The notes beneath the pieces are model-generated. The model did no database searches and had not been told where the DNA came from. It saw only the letters and a list, made by a program, of their open reading frames with translations. Of a stretch of 64,000 nt of DNA, positions 49,046 to 61,101 are shown one piece after another. Numbering within the stretch: the first letter of the stretch is position 1; every line of letters begins with the position of its first letter. The DNA lies in contig NC_053128.1 in the NCBI RefSeq assembly GCF_010015445.1, positions 6,032,627 through 6,096,626 of the forward strand, read 5' to 3'. Both the position numbers and the translations under genes were made by a program. The DNA comes from Perca fluviatilis (lineage: Eukaryota > Chordata > Actinopteri > Perciformes > Percidae).

Positions 49046-50244
49046 GGCTCAAACAATTAGGAAGCCTTCGGAATGTAGTTTGTTGCTATGGTAACAACAG
49101 GCAGACTCTCCGGGCTGCCTTGAGCAGCTAATGTTAGCTCGCTGGCTTTTTAGACAATGTAGGCTACCATGGATGTGTTAAGCAATGTACTGTTAAAAGT
49201 TACCGTGACAACAATGGCTTCTCTTTAACGTGATATGGAAAGTTTTCTTGGATGGAATACAGTAAAAATATGCTTTTTTACACTGCATTGGTTTGGTTTT
49301 GGACGCAGAGATTGTGGTTCTGCAAAGTGGTCTCAGGAAGAAACTTGTTTTGGTGTTCCACCAAAACACCCCGCAAAAGAAAATGCCACGTACAATATTA
49401 ACTGAAGTTAACTGTTCACACAATACAGTAATGTGAGCTATTTCAATTATCTGGATACATGGTTAAACGCAATTTGCTCTACCAGTGTATCGCCATTTGT
49501 CTTTTGTCCACAGCAAATCACCACCAATCGTCCCAAATCTTTTTTTTGTAAATCTTTACAATAATTCCCCGAAAGAACCAAGCAGGCCTGCCTTGTTGCA
49601 CGATCCAAATTTTCTTCAACACTTGCCCTTTTCAGCGTGTAGCTTGCTAGTTAGCAGTTTGTTGTTGTTTCCCGAAGGGAAAGGAGTTTGAGAAGGGCAA
49701 CACACAGAGAGCAGAAGATGAGGGACATCCGGCGCCGGAGGTGAGGCAATTATCCTGGAAATGTACTGTCGTTGATCCAAACTAGGGGACTTATGATAGA
49801 CGGTATGATAGACAGGACGAAAACCAACAGTCAAAATCGAAGCAGCAGAGGCCAAGCTATCTTGACTTTCAATCCCTGGTAAGGGTCGAGCTCCAAAAAA
49901 CACTGGATCCTACATTTCCCACAGTGCAACTGAATACGATCTTTTGTCAGACAATCCCTGCGCATGTCTTTCAAACATCACACCTCCAGTTTGTAACGCA
50001 ACTTTTCTGTTATAAATTTGTAGAAGCTGAGATAACCCTGATGAAATAATTACGACATCATCAGGGGTTATTTACTCAGACTTGACAAAAGTCCTCCAGA
50101 GCCACAGAAGACATACATCGTACATGGTACTAACTATGACGACTAAACTCACCTTGATGTGTTAAATTTGTGGACTGGCCCTTTAATTCTTTAAAACATT
50201 ACAGCAAAGAAATTATACTGGGACTGTCTACAGTGACATTATTA

Positions 50245-50249
<5 letters not shown>
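49046..50249. other. Intergenic, no gene seen
   Basis: No conserved reading frame. GTGGACTGGCCCTTTAA near 50176 looks like the right end of another TTAA-type MITE whose left end I cannot locate. Confidence 0.6.

Positions 50250-50297
<48 letters not shown>
50250..50297. repeat. (TA)n microsatellite
   Basis: TA run of 48 bp. Confidence 0.97.
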
Positions 50298-50298
<1 letters not shown>

Positions 50299-50829
50299 CT
50301 CTCCTCACTCTTTGTTTCTCACTTTCCCTCCCTCCATCCTCTTCTCAAAGATCAAACCTCCAGGTGGCTTTAAACCTTAGACCTTTCAACTGCTGCGTCC
50401 AGAAAAACTGACCATTTATCACACAACCTTTCTCTTCTCTCTCTTTTGCTCTGTAACCTGATTTTTCCTTGTATCTCTCTCTCTTTTCTTACATACACAG
50501 GATCTCTCATCCTCTCTGGTCTTTAATCAGCCCTCAGTATGAACACCATCAGTTATTGATGGTATTGATTCACAGCTGTAAACTGCAGGCGCAGCTCAAT
50601 GTTTCTCTGGTCTTCTCTCCTCACCTCCAGCTTTACATTCCTTCACACAGGACCAGGAAACAACCTGCAGACCTTTCAAAAGTTTGAAAACTAACTTCAG
50701 GAAGAATTTCTGCTTTCACGTTTGATGCCTTCAGACCAGGGGTCGGTGTGATGTTTTCTTTGTTGGAGTTTGAGGCAACTTTATTGTAAATGTATTGCAC
50801 TTTTCTTTACAGTTCTGTGAAAAGAAATC

Positions 50830-51010
50830 TTCCCAGCCCTTGTCACATGACCAGTTAATGTTTCCATGATGACTATCCAAGTTTTTGCCCATAGAAAAAG
50901 TGTACTGTAATTGGATACACAATTTGTTAAAAAAACAAATTAATAATGACTGTGTTTTGTTTAGCAAAATTAGATTGTGTTGTTGTATCCTATCCAATAG
51001 TTCCTATATT
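50830..51010. repeat. Dispersed repeat, copy 2
   Basis: Same order and orientation of motifs as 21410-21650, shortened in the middle. Confidence 0.6.
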
Positions 51011-51359
51011 TCTAAGCAGATTTTCTATGCTGTATTCTGATTTTTTTTTTAAACGGGGCCCCCCCTGACTGATAAGACTGAAGCTATTAGCTCAAGCACT
51101 GGTAAACTATTTCATATTTACCCGGGTGTTTGATATAGTAGCTCATTTGTATTTAGTTATTTACTATAAATGTTCTTCTTTATTGTATTTTTTTTACTAG
51201 GCAACAAGTGGCTGTCACTTTATTTCTGTGCAGTTGTTTTTTGTCCTCATACCTCCTTGAGGGGTCATTGTAGAATAAAGAAAAGTCTAAAAAGCAGCAG
51301 GTGGTCTCTTTGGTCTCAGATTATTTTATTGATCGCTTAAGCGAATCAGCCAGCCTTTA

Positions 51360-51452
51360 CGCCTCTCTCTTCTCTCTCTTTCTTCCCTTTTCCCTTCTTT
51401 CCTTCCTTCTCTCCTTCCTTTGTTCGTTCGTTCGCTCCTTCCTTCCTTCCAA
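51360..51452. repeat. Pyrimidine-rich (CTTT/TTCC)n stretch
   Basis: TCTCTCTTTCTTCCC, TTCCTTCCTT and TTCGTTCGTTCG motifs. From 51453 to 52350 nothing else is recognised. Confidence 0.85.
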
Positions 51453-52357
51453 AACAAATTAATCCACTTTTTTATTTACTTTTTATCGCCACACATCTTA
51501 TCTTGGAAATCAGTTTCTCCTGAACTTGTTTATGGTTTTCTCATCAAACAACGATTTTTATTGTAAAATAAATAAAAATTATTTCTTTCCCATGACTCTT
51601 TTTCCCATCAGAGGTGGGTTTTTTTCTCACAAAGCAGAAAACTCATTTTGGAATCAAGCTTCCGTTGGTTTAAATTGCTCTGGATGTGAAAGTTTTGTCG
51701 AGATCAGAAAGTCATGTTGTGTATATATCCATTATTGATGTTCCCAAAAGTTCCTGTAATTCAGCTGCAAGTGTTTTTTTTTTCTTAAGATAAAAAGATT
51801 ATCAAAAGATCTGCGGTTGTTTATAATCAATACGAGCTCAAAGCTGGATGTGAGAGAATTTTAGGGGAAAAGCAGAGAAATATTTCATTTCATAGCGACC
51901 AAACTGTTTGATACAACCCAGATACAGCTACAGTACCACTGCTGTTTCAAAAGTTTATCTTTAAAGTAAATCTTCAAAATAAAAGATTATCACCCTGGTT
52001 CTTTATGTTTGAGGACAGCATTATCTCACAGATATTGATTTATAAATTTATGTAACTCTGTTCCTGGCTGATAGAATCCTGAATGTCTGAAGATTTAAAA
52101 TGAGGGAGTAGAGCAACAAATGCTACAAATTTAACAACAAAAATAAGTGTTTCCCGATCTGAAATCGTTATACTTAATGTTTGATTTGATTTAGGCACAA
52201 AAACAACTGCTGGGTGATGGACAACACGTCAATAACTGTCCACCGCTTGCGATTTCTCCCGGGAATTTTCCCACAGACACCCAGTTGCAAGGGCTTTCAT
52301 CTGTGGGCCATAAGCCCAATCACTGTTGTGTTACCTCATTTGGGGATAGATAGTGAC

Positions 52358-52936
52358 TTAAAGGAATACCTTGCCAATTTTAAACCAGCTCTGTGTCATT
52401 TTTGTGTGGGCAGTGTGTTTAAATGAAAGGTATTTGGCTTCTTCCATGGCGCCTGAGCTCCCCGCGGCACGGAGCTGGCTCTCGGAGGACCTTGTGATGC
52501 GTTTCATGTCATTTGACGGATATCGGTAGACTTCCGCTGCTCTACTCCGCGGGGAGCTCCATGCACTAACCACCATGGAGGGAAGCCAAACACTGTTCAT
52601 CTAAAAATACACTGCCCACACCAAGATGACACAGAGCTGGATTTATATATCTCTTCATCAGACATTTAATTAAATGAAAATCCTTGAGATTTTTACTTTA
52701 AAGCCTGGTTGTTTTTGGGCCCATGCTGTCATAATTACTGACGCTGTCGGTTTTCTTGGGAAGACTCTCGATAAGAGCATTCCATTGAAATAAACTGAAT
52801 CCAATGGCTGCCTGGAAGGGATGAAATCAATCTAAAAACAGACGAATGACTTGGAAAATGATCAGCACTACTGATCAGACTAGTAGTTTGTTGTAATTGG
52901 CAAAAACATATAAGAAACACCGGTATAGTCCTTTAA
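52358..52936. mobile_element. TTAA-flanked MITE with internal inverted repeat
   Basis: The body 52362-52932 begins AGGAATACC and ends GGTATAGTCCT, with TTAA at both edges. Inside, GAGCTCCCCGCGG (about 52454) pairs with CCGCGGGGAGCTC (about 52546), and CCAAACACTG / GGCTTCTTCC lie around it. Confidence 0.65.
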
Positions 52937-52981
52937 TCTTACTTTTCTTCTCGTCCTCAATTGTCATTCCTCAAGTTAGTG

Positions 52982-53421
52982 TTTTGAATTCAGCTTTCAG
53001 ATGAAAACTTCTCACTGCAGTCTACTTGGAGATCTTTATCCCTACAAACAGTTTTAAGTAGTCCACTTATCCACCCGCATCTTTTCTCTGAGCCTCCTGA
53101 CAGCAGCAGCACATTTCAACATCAGAGCCTTCAACATGCTAAGTTCCTTTTAATCCTGAGAAAGTATCTGCGCATACTTAAACGTGGGACAAAGTACTCC
53201 GGTGTCAACGTTTAAAGCAAATACAAAGGAAAGTCGATGTTAAGTGCCGAGTGAAAAGGAGATCAAAACACGACAATATGTGTGTTTAGCTCCGACAAGC
53301 TTGGAGTTTGTTGTTAAAGTTAGTGAGGAAGAGAGCAGAGAGAGAAAGAGGAGAGAGGAGGGAAGAGGGGGGGTTAGGTTTCGATTACTTAAGAGCAGAG
53401 AGGCTGTGATTCTGCTCAGCT
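52982..53421. repeat. 440-bp direct duplication, copy 1
   Basis: Runs from TTTTGAATTCAG to CTCAGCT and matches 59507-59936 in the same orientation with scattered differences, e.g. CTCACTGCAGTCTACTTG, GAGCCTCCTGACAGCAGCAG, AAACGTGGGACAAAGTACTC. No ORF conserved between the copies. Confidence 0.9.
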
Positions 53422-53660
53422 GGATAGAGAAAGTATTGACGTGGAGTCAGAGAACCTCGGCTTCCCCTCGCTTCCCTCCCCTTCAGTCCCTCAGGTAGGC
53501 ATTAAAACCCGGCCGAGCGAAGGAGGGATGCAAGGATGGAGAGACGGAGGGATAGAAACCCTTGAGAGCCTAGCTGGAGCTTTGATTCACCGGGGTTTCT
53601 CACATCAACCGCAGGAGTCTGGGGCCCGCAGCTCGACGAGGGGCCGCCGTCTTTAAAACC
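53422..53660 (+). other. GC-rich stretch with candidate splice donor
   Basis: CpG-containing, GC-richer than its surroundings; CCTCAG/GTAGGC at 53490-53500 resembles a donor. Could be an untranslated first exon of an unseen gene, or nothing. No protein recognised. Confidence 0.2.
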
Positions 53661-54176
53661 ACAACGCTGTCAAAAACTTTTCAATTATCAATTCAGTGTC
53701 AAACTGCGCTGCAGCTTAGAGCCGGCTTAAGGTTACTAACGGCTGTTAAGACGCAGGGGTTTTGGGGCTTGGAGTGGGAATGATGTGTGTTTGGTGTTTT
53801 AACGAGGTGAGGAGATCAGAGACAAGCTGCTGTATTAAGATAATCTGAATACATTTAAAAAAGTGATGAGGATTGCATGTGATTTTATCTTTTTATTGGA
53901 CTGGTTGACTAAAACCTGCTTGTAATTACAGAGGTTGGAGCAGAGCTTCTCAAACGGCTCTAACATACTGTCAGCATATCCAGCTAACTAGCTTCCTACC
54001 AACAGTAGTAACAGATCATTACCTCCAATTCCAGGGAGCACATCATTACCTAATGGATTTGTGGCCTTACTGGTTATATTAAAAAAATACCTAATTTCAT
54101 GAGCAGCACATCCACTGTGAAGTGTTGTATTGCCACACTGTGTGGAAGCTGGTCCTGGATGCAATCAGAGACATTA

Positions 54177-54262
54177 GCACGTTTTCCTCCCACCCCCAAA
54201 TGCTATGTGGACTAGCCATTCTCTCCTCCAGTGCGCTTTGGAGGAGGGTCTGGCAACATCAA
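54177..54262 (+). mobile_element. Fragment of the 28461-28921 MITE family
   Basis: AGCACGTTTTCCTCCCACCC, TGTGGACTAGCCATTC and GGAGGGTCTGGCAAC match the right-end part of that family. Confidence 0.65.
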
Positions 54263-54580
54263 CGTCTCTGCCCTGCTCTTTGTTGGATTTGGGGAAGGTT
54301 ACACTCAGAGATTGCGTAATGTTTGCCACACACACTGGTTAGTCTTCATCAAGAAAGCGTTTGTTAAAAGTGAATATTGTTTGAAAATATGAACAGTAAA
54401 GCATAAATCTAACCTCTGTCTCTGTTCAAGTGTGTAAACATGGGCTGGGCTAAATCAATATTACCATCAATTGTAACGATTAATGAACCATATCTTATTA
54501 ATTACATCTTTGCACAAGATTATCCATCCTCAGTGTCTCTCTTAGTAATTCTTTGTACTGAAAAAGAAACAGAAGATGTT

Positions 54581-54608
54581 CGTTCCCCCAACTGTCCTTG
54601 GGGGAACG
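54581..54608. repeat. Perfect 10-bp hairpin at the minisatellite edge
   Basis: CGTTCCCCCA (54581-54590) and TGGGGGAACG (54599-54608) pair perfectly around an 8-base loop ACTGTCCT that copies part of the adjacent minisatellite unit. Confidence 0.95.
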
Positions 54609-55239
54609 GTTCTTTACCTAAACCCAACTGACCCATTCTTCTTTACCTAAACCCATCTGTCGGGTTCTTCTTTTCCTAAACCCAACTGTTCTGTTCTTTT
54701 TTATCTAAACCCAACTGTCCCATTCTTCTTTACCTAAACCCAACTGTCCCATTCTTCTTTACCTAAACCCAACTGTCCCGTTCTTCTTTACCTAAACCCA
54801 ACTGTCCCGTTCTTCTTTACCTAAACCCATCTGTCCCGTTCTTCTTTACCTAAACCCAACTGTCCCATTCTTCTTTACCTAAACCCATCTGTTGCATTCT
54901 TCTTTACCTAAACCCATCTGTCGCGTTCTTCTTTACCTAAACTCATCTGTCCCGTTCTTCTTTACCTAAACCCATCTGTCCCGTTCTTCTTTACCTAAAC
55001 CCATCTGTCACGTTCTTCTTTACCTAAACCCATCTGTCACGTTCTTCTTTACCTAAACCCAACTGTCCCGTTCTTCTTTTCCTAAACCCAACTGTCCCGT
55101 TGTTTACATAAACCCAACTGTCCCGTTCTTCTTTTCCTAAACCCAACTGTCCCGTTCTTCTTTTCCTAAACCCAACTGTCCCGTTCTTCTTTTCCTAAAC
55201 CCAACTGTCCCGTTGTTTACATAAACCCAACTGTCCTGT
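54609..55239. repeat. 29-bp minisatellite (about 22 units)
   Basis: Unit ATTCTTCTTTACCTAAACCC plus AACTGTCCC. Variants: ATCTG for AACTG, CG for CA at the junction, TTTTCC for TTTACC, and a shortened GTTGTTTACATAAACCC form seen twice near 55100 and 55213. Complement strand has GGGTTTAGG and GGGACAG, giving several G runs per unit. Confidence 0.95.
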
Positions 55240-57660
55240 TATTGTCCCGCGTGTCACGTAAACGTACCTTTTGTAAGCCCACCCACGATCTTTTCCTTAA
55301 CCTAACTGCATCAAAAGTGACGCCAATAGTCCGACCAAGCACATTCAGATAAAGACTTTTAGTGTTAATAACAACGACAAAGTGTCCGTATTTTACGCGA
55401 TGGGAGTGAGAATGTGTTGGATAGACACAAAAACAGTTCACTCTTCCAGCAAAATGAAACTATTTAATTAAATTACAAACTTCAACAGAGTAATGTGCCT
55501 CCTGCAGCAATGTAAGTTGCAGTGGAAAAGACACTGAGAGTGACCTGCGTGAGCTTTTATCTGTTAGGTGACATGGTCAGGGACCCCTGTAGTCCCTGAC
55601 CCCTGGGGTTCCTTTCCAATGAAAAGCCAGTGTTTTGATTCAAACTTAGAAGTTTGCATTGCAATGGCAATCTTTAGGCTTGATGGATTCCATGCAGGCC
55701 TGTCCTTTGTTCAGAAGAGACCACATGGCTCTAGTTGTCCTTGTTGTGTTAGCATTGATGTTGAATTAACTGAAGGAAGAATGGAAGGCACTGGTAGTAA
55801 AATTATCTGTACAATTTATTTAAAAAGAAAACAATCATTTGCAACACTGCGCCACAGAAGATGAAGACCAAAACAAAAAGCCAGCTTGCTCCGGTCAGGC
55901 AGAGGCCGTTCAAGTATACACACTGGCTCAGCACAGCCTGCTGCCAGCAGACAAAGGCCAAGGGGGAAGTGAAAGTCGTAGGGTCTCCTCCCTGCTTTAG
56001 CCAGGCAGCTAGTGAGCACAGGTGTACTCACTCAGCAGTCACCAATCAACCTGGAAAGAGGGAGGAGGCACACACAACACACACACAAAATACAAATCCC
56101 TATGTAACAGTTTGCCTTACTGTTATACTGTTCAGTTCCCAGCATGTATTTAAAATACTCAGTAGTTCAAAACACTTGAATGTCATTGTTTGCTAAAAAA
56201 GGAAATTCTAAGTAAGTCTCTATTTCACTGTTGTGACTGCCAAAGTAAGTGATGTTATGAATAGATTTGAATAGGACTTTTATAAGGCTTCTGTTATCAC
56301 ACTATCAGTGGATCTTTTAGAGTATAGAGGGACATTTTAACAACAGACTGCTGCATCTGAAACAACCTGCTTTATACTATTCCAGGTCTAAGTTGCTGCG
56401 TCCTCAGAAAAAAAACAAAGGTATCTTTGCTTGATTCTTGAGAAGCTATACCTTGATTTTTTGCAAACTGTAGCTCATCCTGAACATTCACTGTTACATT
56501 CATTGCTTACTGCTAACCTGACATCCAGCACATGCCTGTCCTGACCTCAGACACACCGCACTGAGCGCTAAGAGCCTGCATTATTACATCACAACACTTC
56601 TCATCACTTCACATCTTCTAACAACTACATCACAGTGTGTTATAAACCATTCATGACATGTTTTTATGTGGCTTATAGATGCTATATGAGGGGACTTAAA
56701 GTGTTGCCAACAACATAATTGTAGATTTTACAGAATTAAAAGATTTAAACAAATCTGATCCTTTACAGTACAAAAGTAAAAGTAGCAATACCCCATTGTA
56801 AAATAGTCCATTAGAAATAAAAGATCATCTACACTGAATGTGTACCTAGTAACTAGTGAAAATAGTATAGTAATTACTATCATCAATAAATGACTGTGAT
56901 GTTCCCTTAAACAACATCCCTCTGTACCTCGTCACTTTTTGCAGTGTTTTGCCCCAGTACAGTGATTAACTACTCTCTTGATGATGAAAGGTATTCGAGC
57001 CTCAAAGAAAAAACTTTCTAAGGTTACATATTGATCAAAAATTACTTATGCAGCAAATTTAGGCCACGTTCCCTCACTCTGGTTCTCTTAATTCCTTTCA
57101 CGAGTCAGTGTGAAGGCTTTTAACCATCGAGAACAGCACAAACCTTCTAAGGAGGAGCCAAGGCCCTTTTTATCTTCCTGCCGACTGTGGAATGACCTCA
57201 TTATTTATTATGAGGAGACCAAAGAAAAGTTCATCAGCTGCTCTGCTTTACTTTTGCCACTCATGTTCTAACTTTTCTCAGGTGTGCAGATGTTGCACTT
57301 GTAGTATTAATAGTATTATCCTGTTCCTCCTGAGTGGATCATTGTCTCTCTCATGAATAATCAGCTGCCATTATTTATTAACCATTGTCTGATTTAGTGT
57401 TTTTCTGTATAAACTTGTTTCACTGGCTGCAGCTTCTGAGGGGAAGAAGAAAGAGGCCTGTTGACCCACAGCTGGTACTGACCACAGTCTTTAATGTTAG
57501 AAGTTGAAACAGAAGTGTCAGGATATCACTGGGTGCACAGGGCTTTAAAACCCTAACCATGTAATCATGATCAACCCCCCCGCCCCTTCCAAAATAATAG
57601 TCTATTTTTTATTTTAGCAAATTAACTTACTTTAAGATATTTGTGACAAAGTTTCTGAAA
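55240..57660. other. Intergenic, no gene seen
   Basis: The CACGTAAACGTACC ... CTTAACCTAACTGCATC stretch right after the minisatellite looks like fish dispersed repeat. Short open frames at 55568-55864 and 55861-56196 have no features I recognise. Confidence 0.6.
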
Positions 57661-57681
57661 TTTAAAATCACCACATCCATC

Positions 57682-57684
<3 letters not shown>

Positions 57685-57734
<50 letters not shown>
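57685..57734. repeat. Compound (GT)n(AT)n microsatellite
   Basis: About 12 GT units change directly into about 13 AT units. Confidence 0.95.
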
Positions 57735-57735
<1 letters not shown>

Positions 57736-57857
57736 AGCTCATCGACCTTGGAGTCAAATATTGCTGTCTATTTAGACCATCCTGCCTCCAAACGTGTCAT
57801 CTGACCCTCTGGGTTTGTGAACTCTGACACCTCCTCTGCGTATCACAATGTCACCAC

Positions 57858-57859
<2 letters not shown>

Positions 57860-57889
<30 letters not shown>
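57860..57889. repeat. (GT)15 microsatellite
   Basis: GT run in front of a second CA-associated composite repeat. Confidence 0.95.
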
Positions 57890-57890
<1 letters not shown>

Positions 57891-57916
57891 CACACCGTCT
57901 GTCCCTTGTAGGACAC

Positions 57917-58090
57917 AGATGTTTGTATCAAACTTTGCTTCTATCCCTGTGAGGACCCTAATTGACATAATGACACGTAACCTAAACTTAACTCTAACCG
58001 TGACCGTTTTAACCCACTTAAACCTAAAATCAAGTCTGAACCATCAGACAGTAATTCTAAAAACATACCTGAGTCTTAGGCCCACCAGGG
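57917..58090. repeat. Second copy of the CTAACC-rich composite repeat
   Basis: GTGAGGACCCTAATTGACAT, then degenerate CTAACC units and ATCAAGTCTGAACCATCAGA, parallel to 36290-36500. Confidence 0.6.
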
Positions 58091-58255
58091 AGTTATGACA
58101 ATGATCTCTTCAAGATTTTGTCATTAATATTGTCATTGTCATTAATTCTCAGAGGTCTTTTATATGTTTGTCTTACTTTCTCATAATAATGACTACTTTC
58201 TTCACATTTTAATTTATTTAATTTGACAGGTATGATATAATTATAGTTCCAATAC

Positions 58256-58575
58256 AGAGTAATGTAAATGGACTGTTTTTATATAGCACTTTTCTAGTCT
58301 TAACAACTACTCAAAGTGCTTTAACATAGTACAGGAACCACTCACCATTCACACACATTCACACACTGTAGCCGAGGCTGCCATACAAGGTGCCACCTGC
58401 TCATCAGATAAACATTCACACACATTTACACTCCGATGGCGCAGCATCGGGGGCAACTCAGGGTTCAGTGTCTTGCACAAGGACACTTCGGCATGGAACT
58501 GCAGGGCCAGGGATCGAACCACCAACCTTCCGATTGGCAGGCGACCTCTCTACCACTTAGCCACAGCCGCTCTGA
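58256..58575 (-). mobile_element. tRNA-derived SINE with L2-like tail, minus strand
   Basis: Read on the minus strand: a tRNA-like head with A box TGGCTAAGTGG (58553-58563) and B box GGTTCGATCCC (58510-58520), a body, and a 3' tail AAAGTGCTTTGAGTAGTTG ... GTGCTATATAAAAACAG that resembles L2 3' ends and would be used by L2 reverse transcriptase. TSD not resolved. Confidence 0.8.
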
Positions 58576-59506
58576 AACTGATGCAGAGAGAGTTGCAAAA
58601 TTTCAATTTTTGTCCACAGTTGAGCTTTTACATGTACAGTGTAAATAAAATATACAGCTTTCAGTATCATGAAATCACAATACACTACAAATATGGAAAC
58701 ACAATATAATATTAACAAACAAAATAACACACAAAACACATGCACCTTGGTAATTTACATTACAGTTAGCTAAATACAGCTTTTAGCCACTTAACCTTTG
58801 TTATAACATATTGTATATCTGGAATTAATTAGATTTTAGTGGTAATCTGTTTCAGAGTTGACAGCCCTTTATTTAAAAAAAAGCTGATCGTCCAAATTTA
58901 GACATATGAACTAATTTATATGTTTATAATTCATAGCTAATAATTATATATAAGTGTTTTATGATTATAATAACTTAAAATTATGAGAAATTGTCAAATG
59001 AGGTAGTATTTGAGCTAAGTATTCATAGCTGCCAACACTCCCATTTTTCCAATTTTCAACCTGTTTGTCACCTCAACCTGGCAACCTATAACCCAGTTGC
59101 TAAGTTCATCTCTGCGCAAGCTTCGCAGAAAGTTCAGACCCGAAAGCGAGCCGATAAAGATGGCAGGTGAAGGTGGTGTTCCTAAAAAAGAAATTGAAAT
59201 ATAGCTATAAATTTCAACATGTTGGGCGCAACAATTTACATGCATCTTACCTAGTCAGATCGACAACCTCCACGCTTTTCGTAAGGTGTGTCGCATTGAT
59301 TTTTATGTAGCGCACGGCGGGGAAAATTACATTACCCGGCACATTAAAACACAGCGGCACCATCGCACAGAAGAAGCACATAAGGGCACACAGGCGATTT
59401 CAAAGAACAGACAGAGGCAGAAAACGTGAAGCACGCTGAACTCAAGATGGCAATGTTGGTAGTACAGACCCTTACATCTACATTGTCCTTCAGTGGCCAT
59501 CTCTGA
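58576..59506. other. Intergenic, no gene seen
   Basis: AT-rich first half. CATAGCTGCCAACACTCCC near 59027 looks like a fish MITE terminus; nothing coding recognised. Confidence 0.55.
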
Positions 59507-59936
59507 TTTTAATTCAGATTTAAGATGAAAGCTTCTCACTGCAGTCTACTTGCAGATCTTAATCCCTAAAACGGTTTTAAGTAGTCCACTTATTCACGCG
59601 CATCTTTTCTCTGAGCCTCCTGACAGCAGCAGCACATTTCAACATCACAGCCTTCAACCTGCTAAATTCCCTTTAATCCTGAGAAAGTATCCGCGCATAC
59701 TTAAACGTGGGACAAAGTACTCCGGTGTCGACGTTTAAAGAAAATACAAAGCAAAGTCAATGTTAATGCAGAGTGAAAAGGAGATCAAAAACACAACAAT
59801 ATGTGTGTTTAGCTCCGACAAGCTTGGAGTTTGTTGTAAAAGTTAGTATGGAAGAGAATTCAGAGAAGAAGAAAGAGGGGGTGGTGGGTTAGGTTTCGAT
59901 TAGTTAAGAGCAGAGAGGCTGTGATTCTTCTCAGCT
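59507..59936. repeat. 430-bp direct duplication, copy 2
   Basis: Diverged copy of 52982-53421 with several small deletions, especially in the purine-rich GAGAGAGAAAGAGG part. Confidence 0.9.
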
Positions 59937-60945
59937 CCGCAGCTGACTTGTTGCCTACTTATAAAATATACAAAACCAACAGCGTAGTGCTGTTCTATTC
60001 AGATCAGAGGTTTAATCCCCAATATCTGCCCCAAGCCACACATATTAATATACAACACTTTCCTTACAGACAAAGTAGGGAAAGATTCTTTTTCAGTGTT
60101 TGGTACAAAACTAAATGACCAACATATTGCTTTCTTTTGCCTTTTTAACCTTATATCTGTAGCAGCGTTTGTAAGAAGAAAAATTTTGCAAACTACTATG
60201 AATAAATAAAAAGAAATAAATGACATGTAAAAGCAACAAGTGCTCCTAATCCCTCCCTTAGCTGCATCAACAAACGACAAACGTGCATTACTTCACATGA
60301 AGACAGGACATTTATGTGAATAAATCAAACGTGAGAGATTGCAGGGTAAATGCAGTGAAAGAAAAAGATTTTAGGAAAAACAAAAATGTGTCAGAGTCGC
60401 AGAAAGTCAGTGTTGAGAAAGAAAAAAAATCATCATTTATCTAGTTCTGAAAAAAACAACAACCTGTGCTTAGCTGTGCTGTCTGCTGTGTGAAACCGGA
60501 TTGAAAGAAAATCATGACAGTCAAAAGTGCCTACTTTACTTTGAAAGCAAATTAGTACAACCACCTGACACATCACAAAAAGACAAGAAAAGCAGACCAT
60601 TCCAACATCCAGTGGATTAGTGAAAAATGCACACTGACTATGGCTCTACCACTCGAAATACTAAGATAACTCAAAGCCTTGTTGTCAACATGTTGTTAAC
60701 CGTTCTGCTTCAGCTTCCAGACCGTGGTCTAACTTGAGGGCACTCCCTTCACTTTACCCAGCAGTTCGGAAGTATGACACAGGAACTTGCAGTTCGGAAG
60801 TATGACGCAAGAACTTGTCTTGAGAAGCTGCAGCAATTATTCATGGACAAACTGTAACCTACACTCAATAACACAATACAACTTAACTTCTAATTTGTTC
60901 TCTGAGCTATGGAAAGCCAACCAGTTCAAATATACGTGATTTCTA

Positions 60946-61101
60946 ACACGTTAACAACACATGGACAACACATAGACATCACGTTCACAACACGTAAACG
61001 TGTTGTCAATGTGTTGTTAACGTGTTGTTAACATGTTCATTTTTTACATGCTAACATGTTGACAACGTGTTAACAAAGTGCTGACAAAGCGTTGACAACA
61101 C
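60946..61101. repeat. 12-bp degenerate repeat with strand switches
   Basis: Units like GTTAACAACAC(A/G) run forward (60946-61010), then as reverse complement (CGTGTTGT(C/T)AA, 61008-61037), then forward again (61052-61101). A single related unit lies at about 60687. Regions 59937-60680 and 61102-62900 show nothing else recognisable. Confidence 0.7.

Noticed and set aside
54609..55239. CCTAAACCC units as interstitial telomere
   Set aside because: CCTAAACCC appears once per 29-bp unit, not as a hexamer array.
55568..56196. Two overlapping ORFs as a small gene
   Set aside because: No conserved motif, no splice or promoter support, and different frames; likely chance.
58500..58575. Possible tRNA gene on the minus strand
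   Set aside because: A and B boxes are present, but it continues into a SINE body and L2-like tail.
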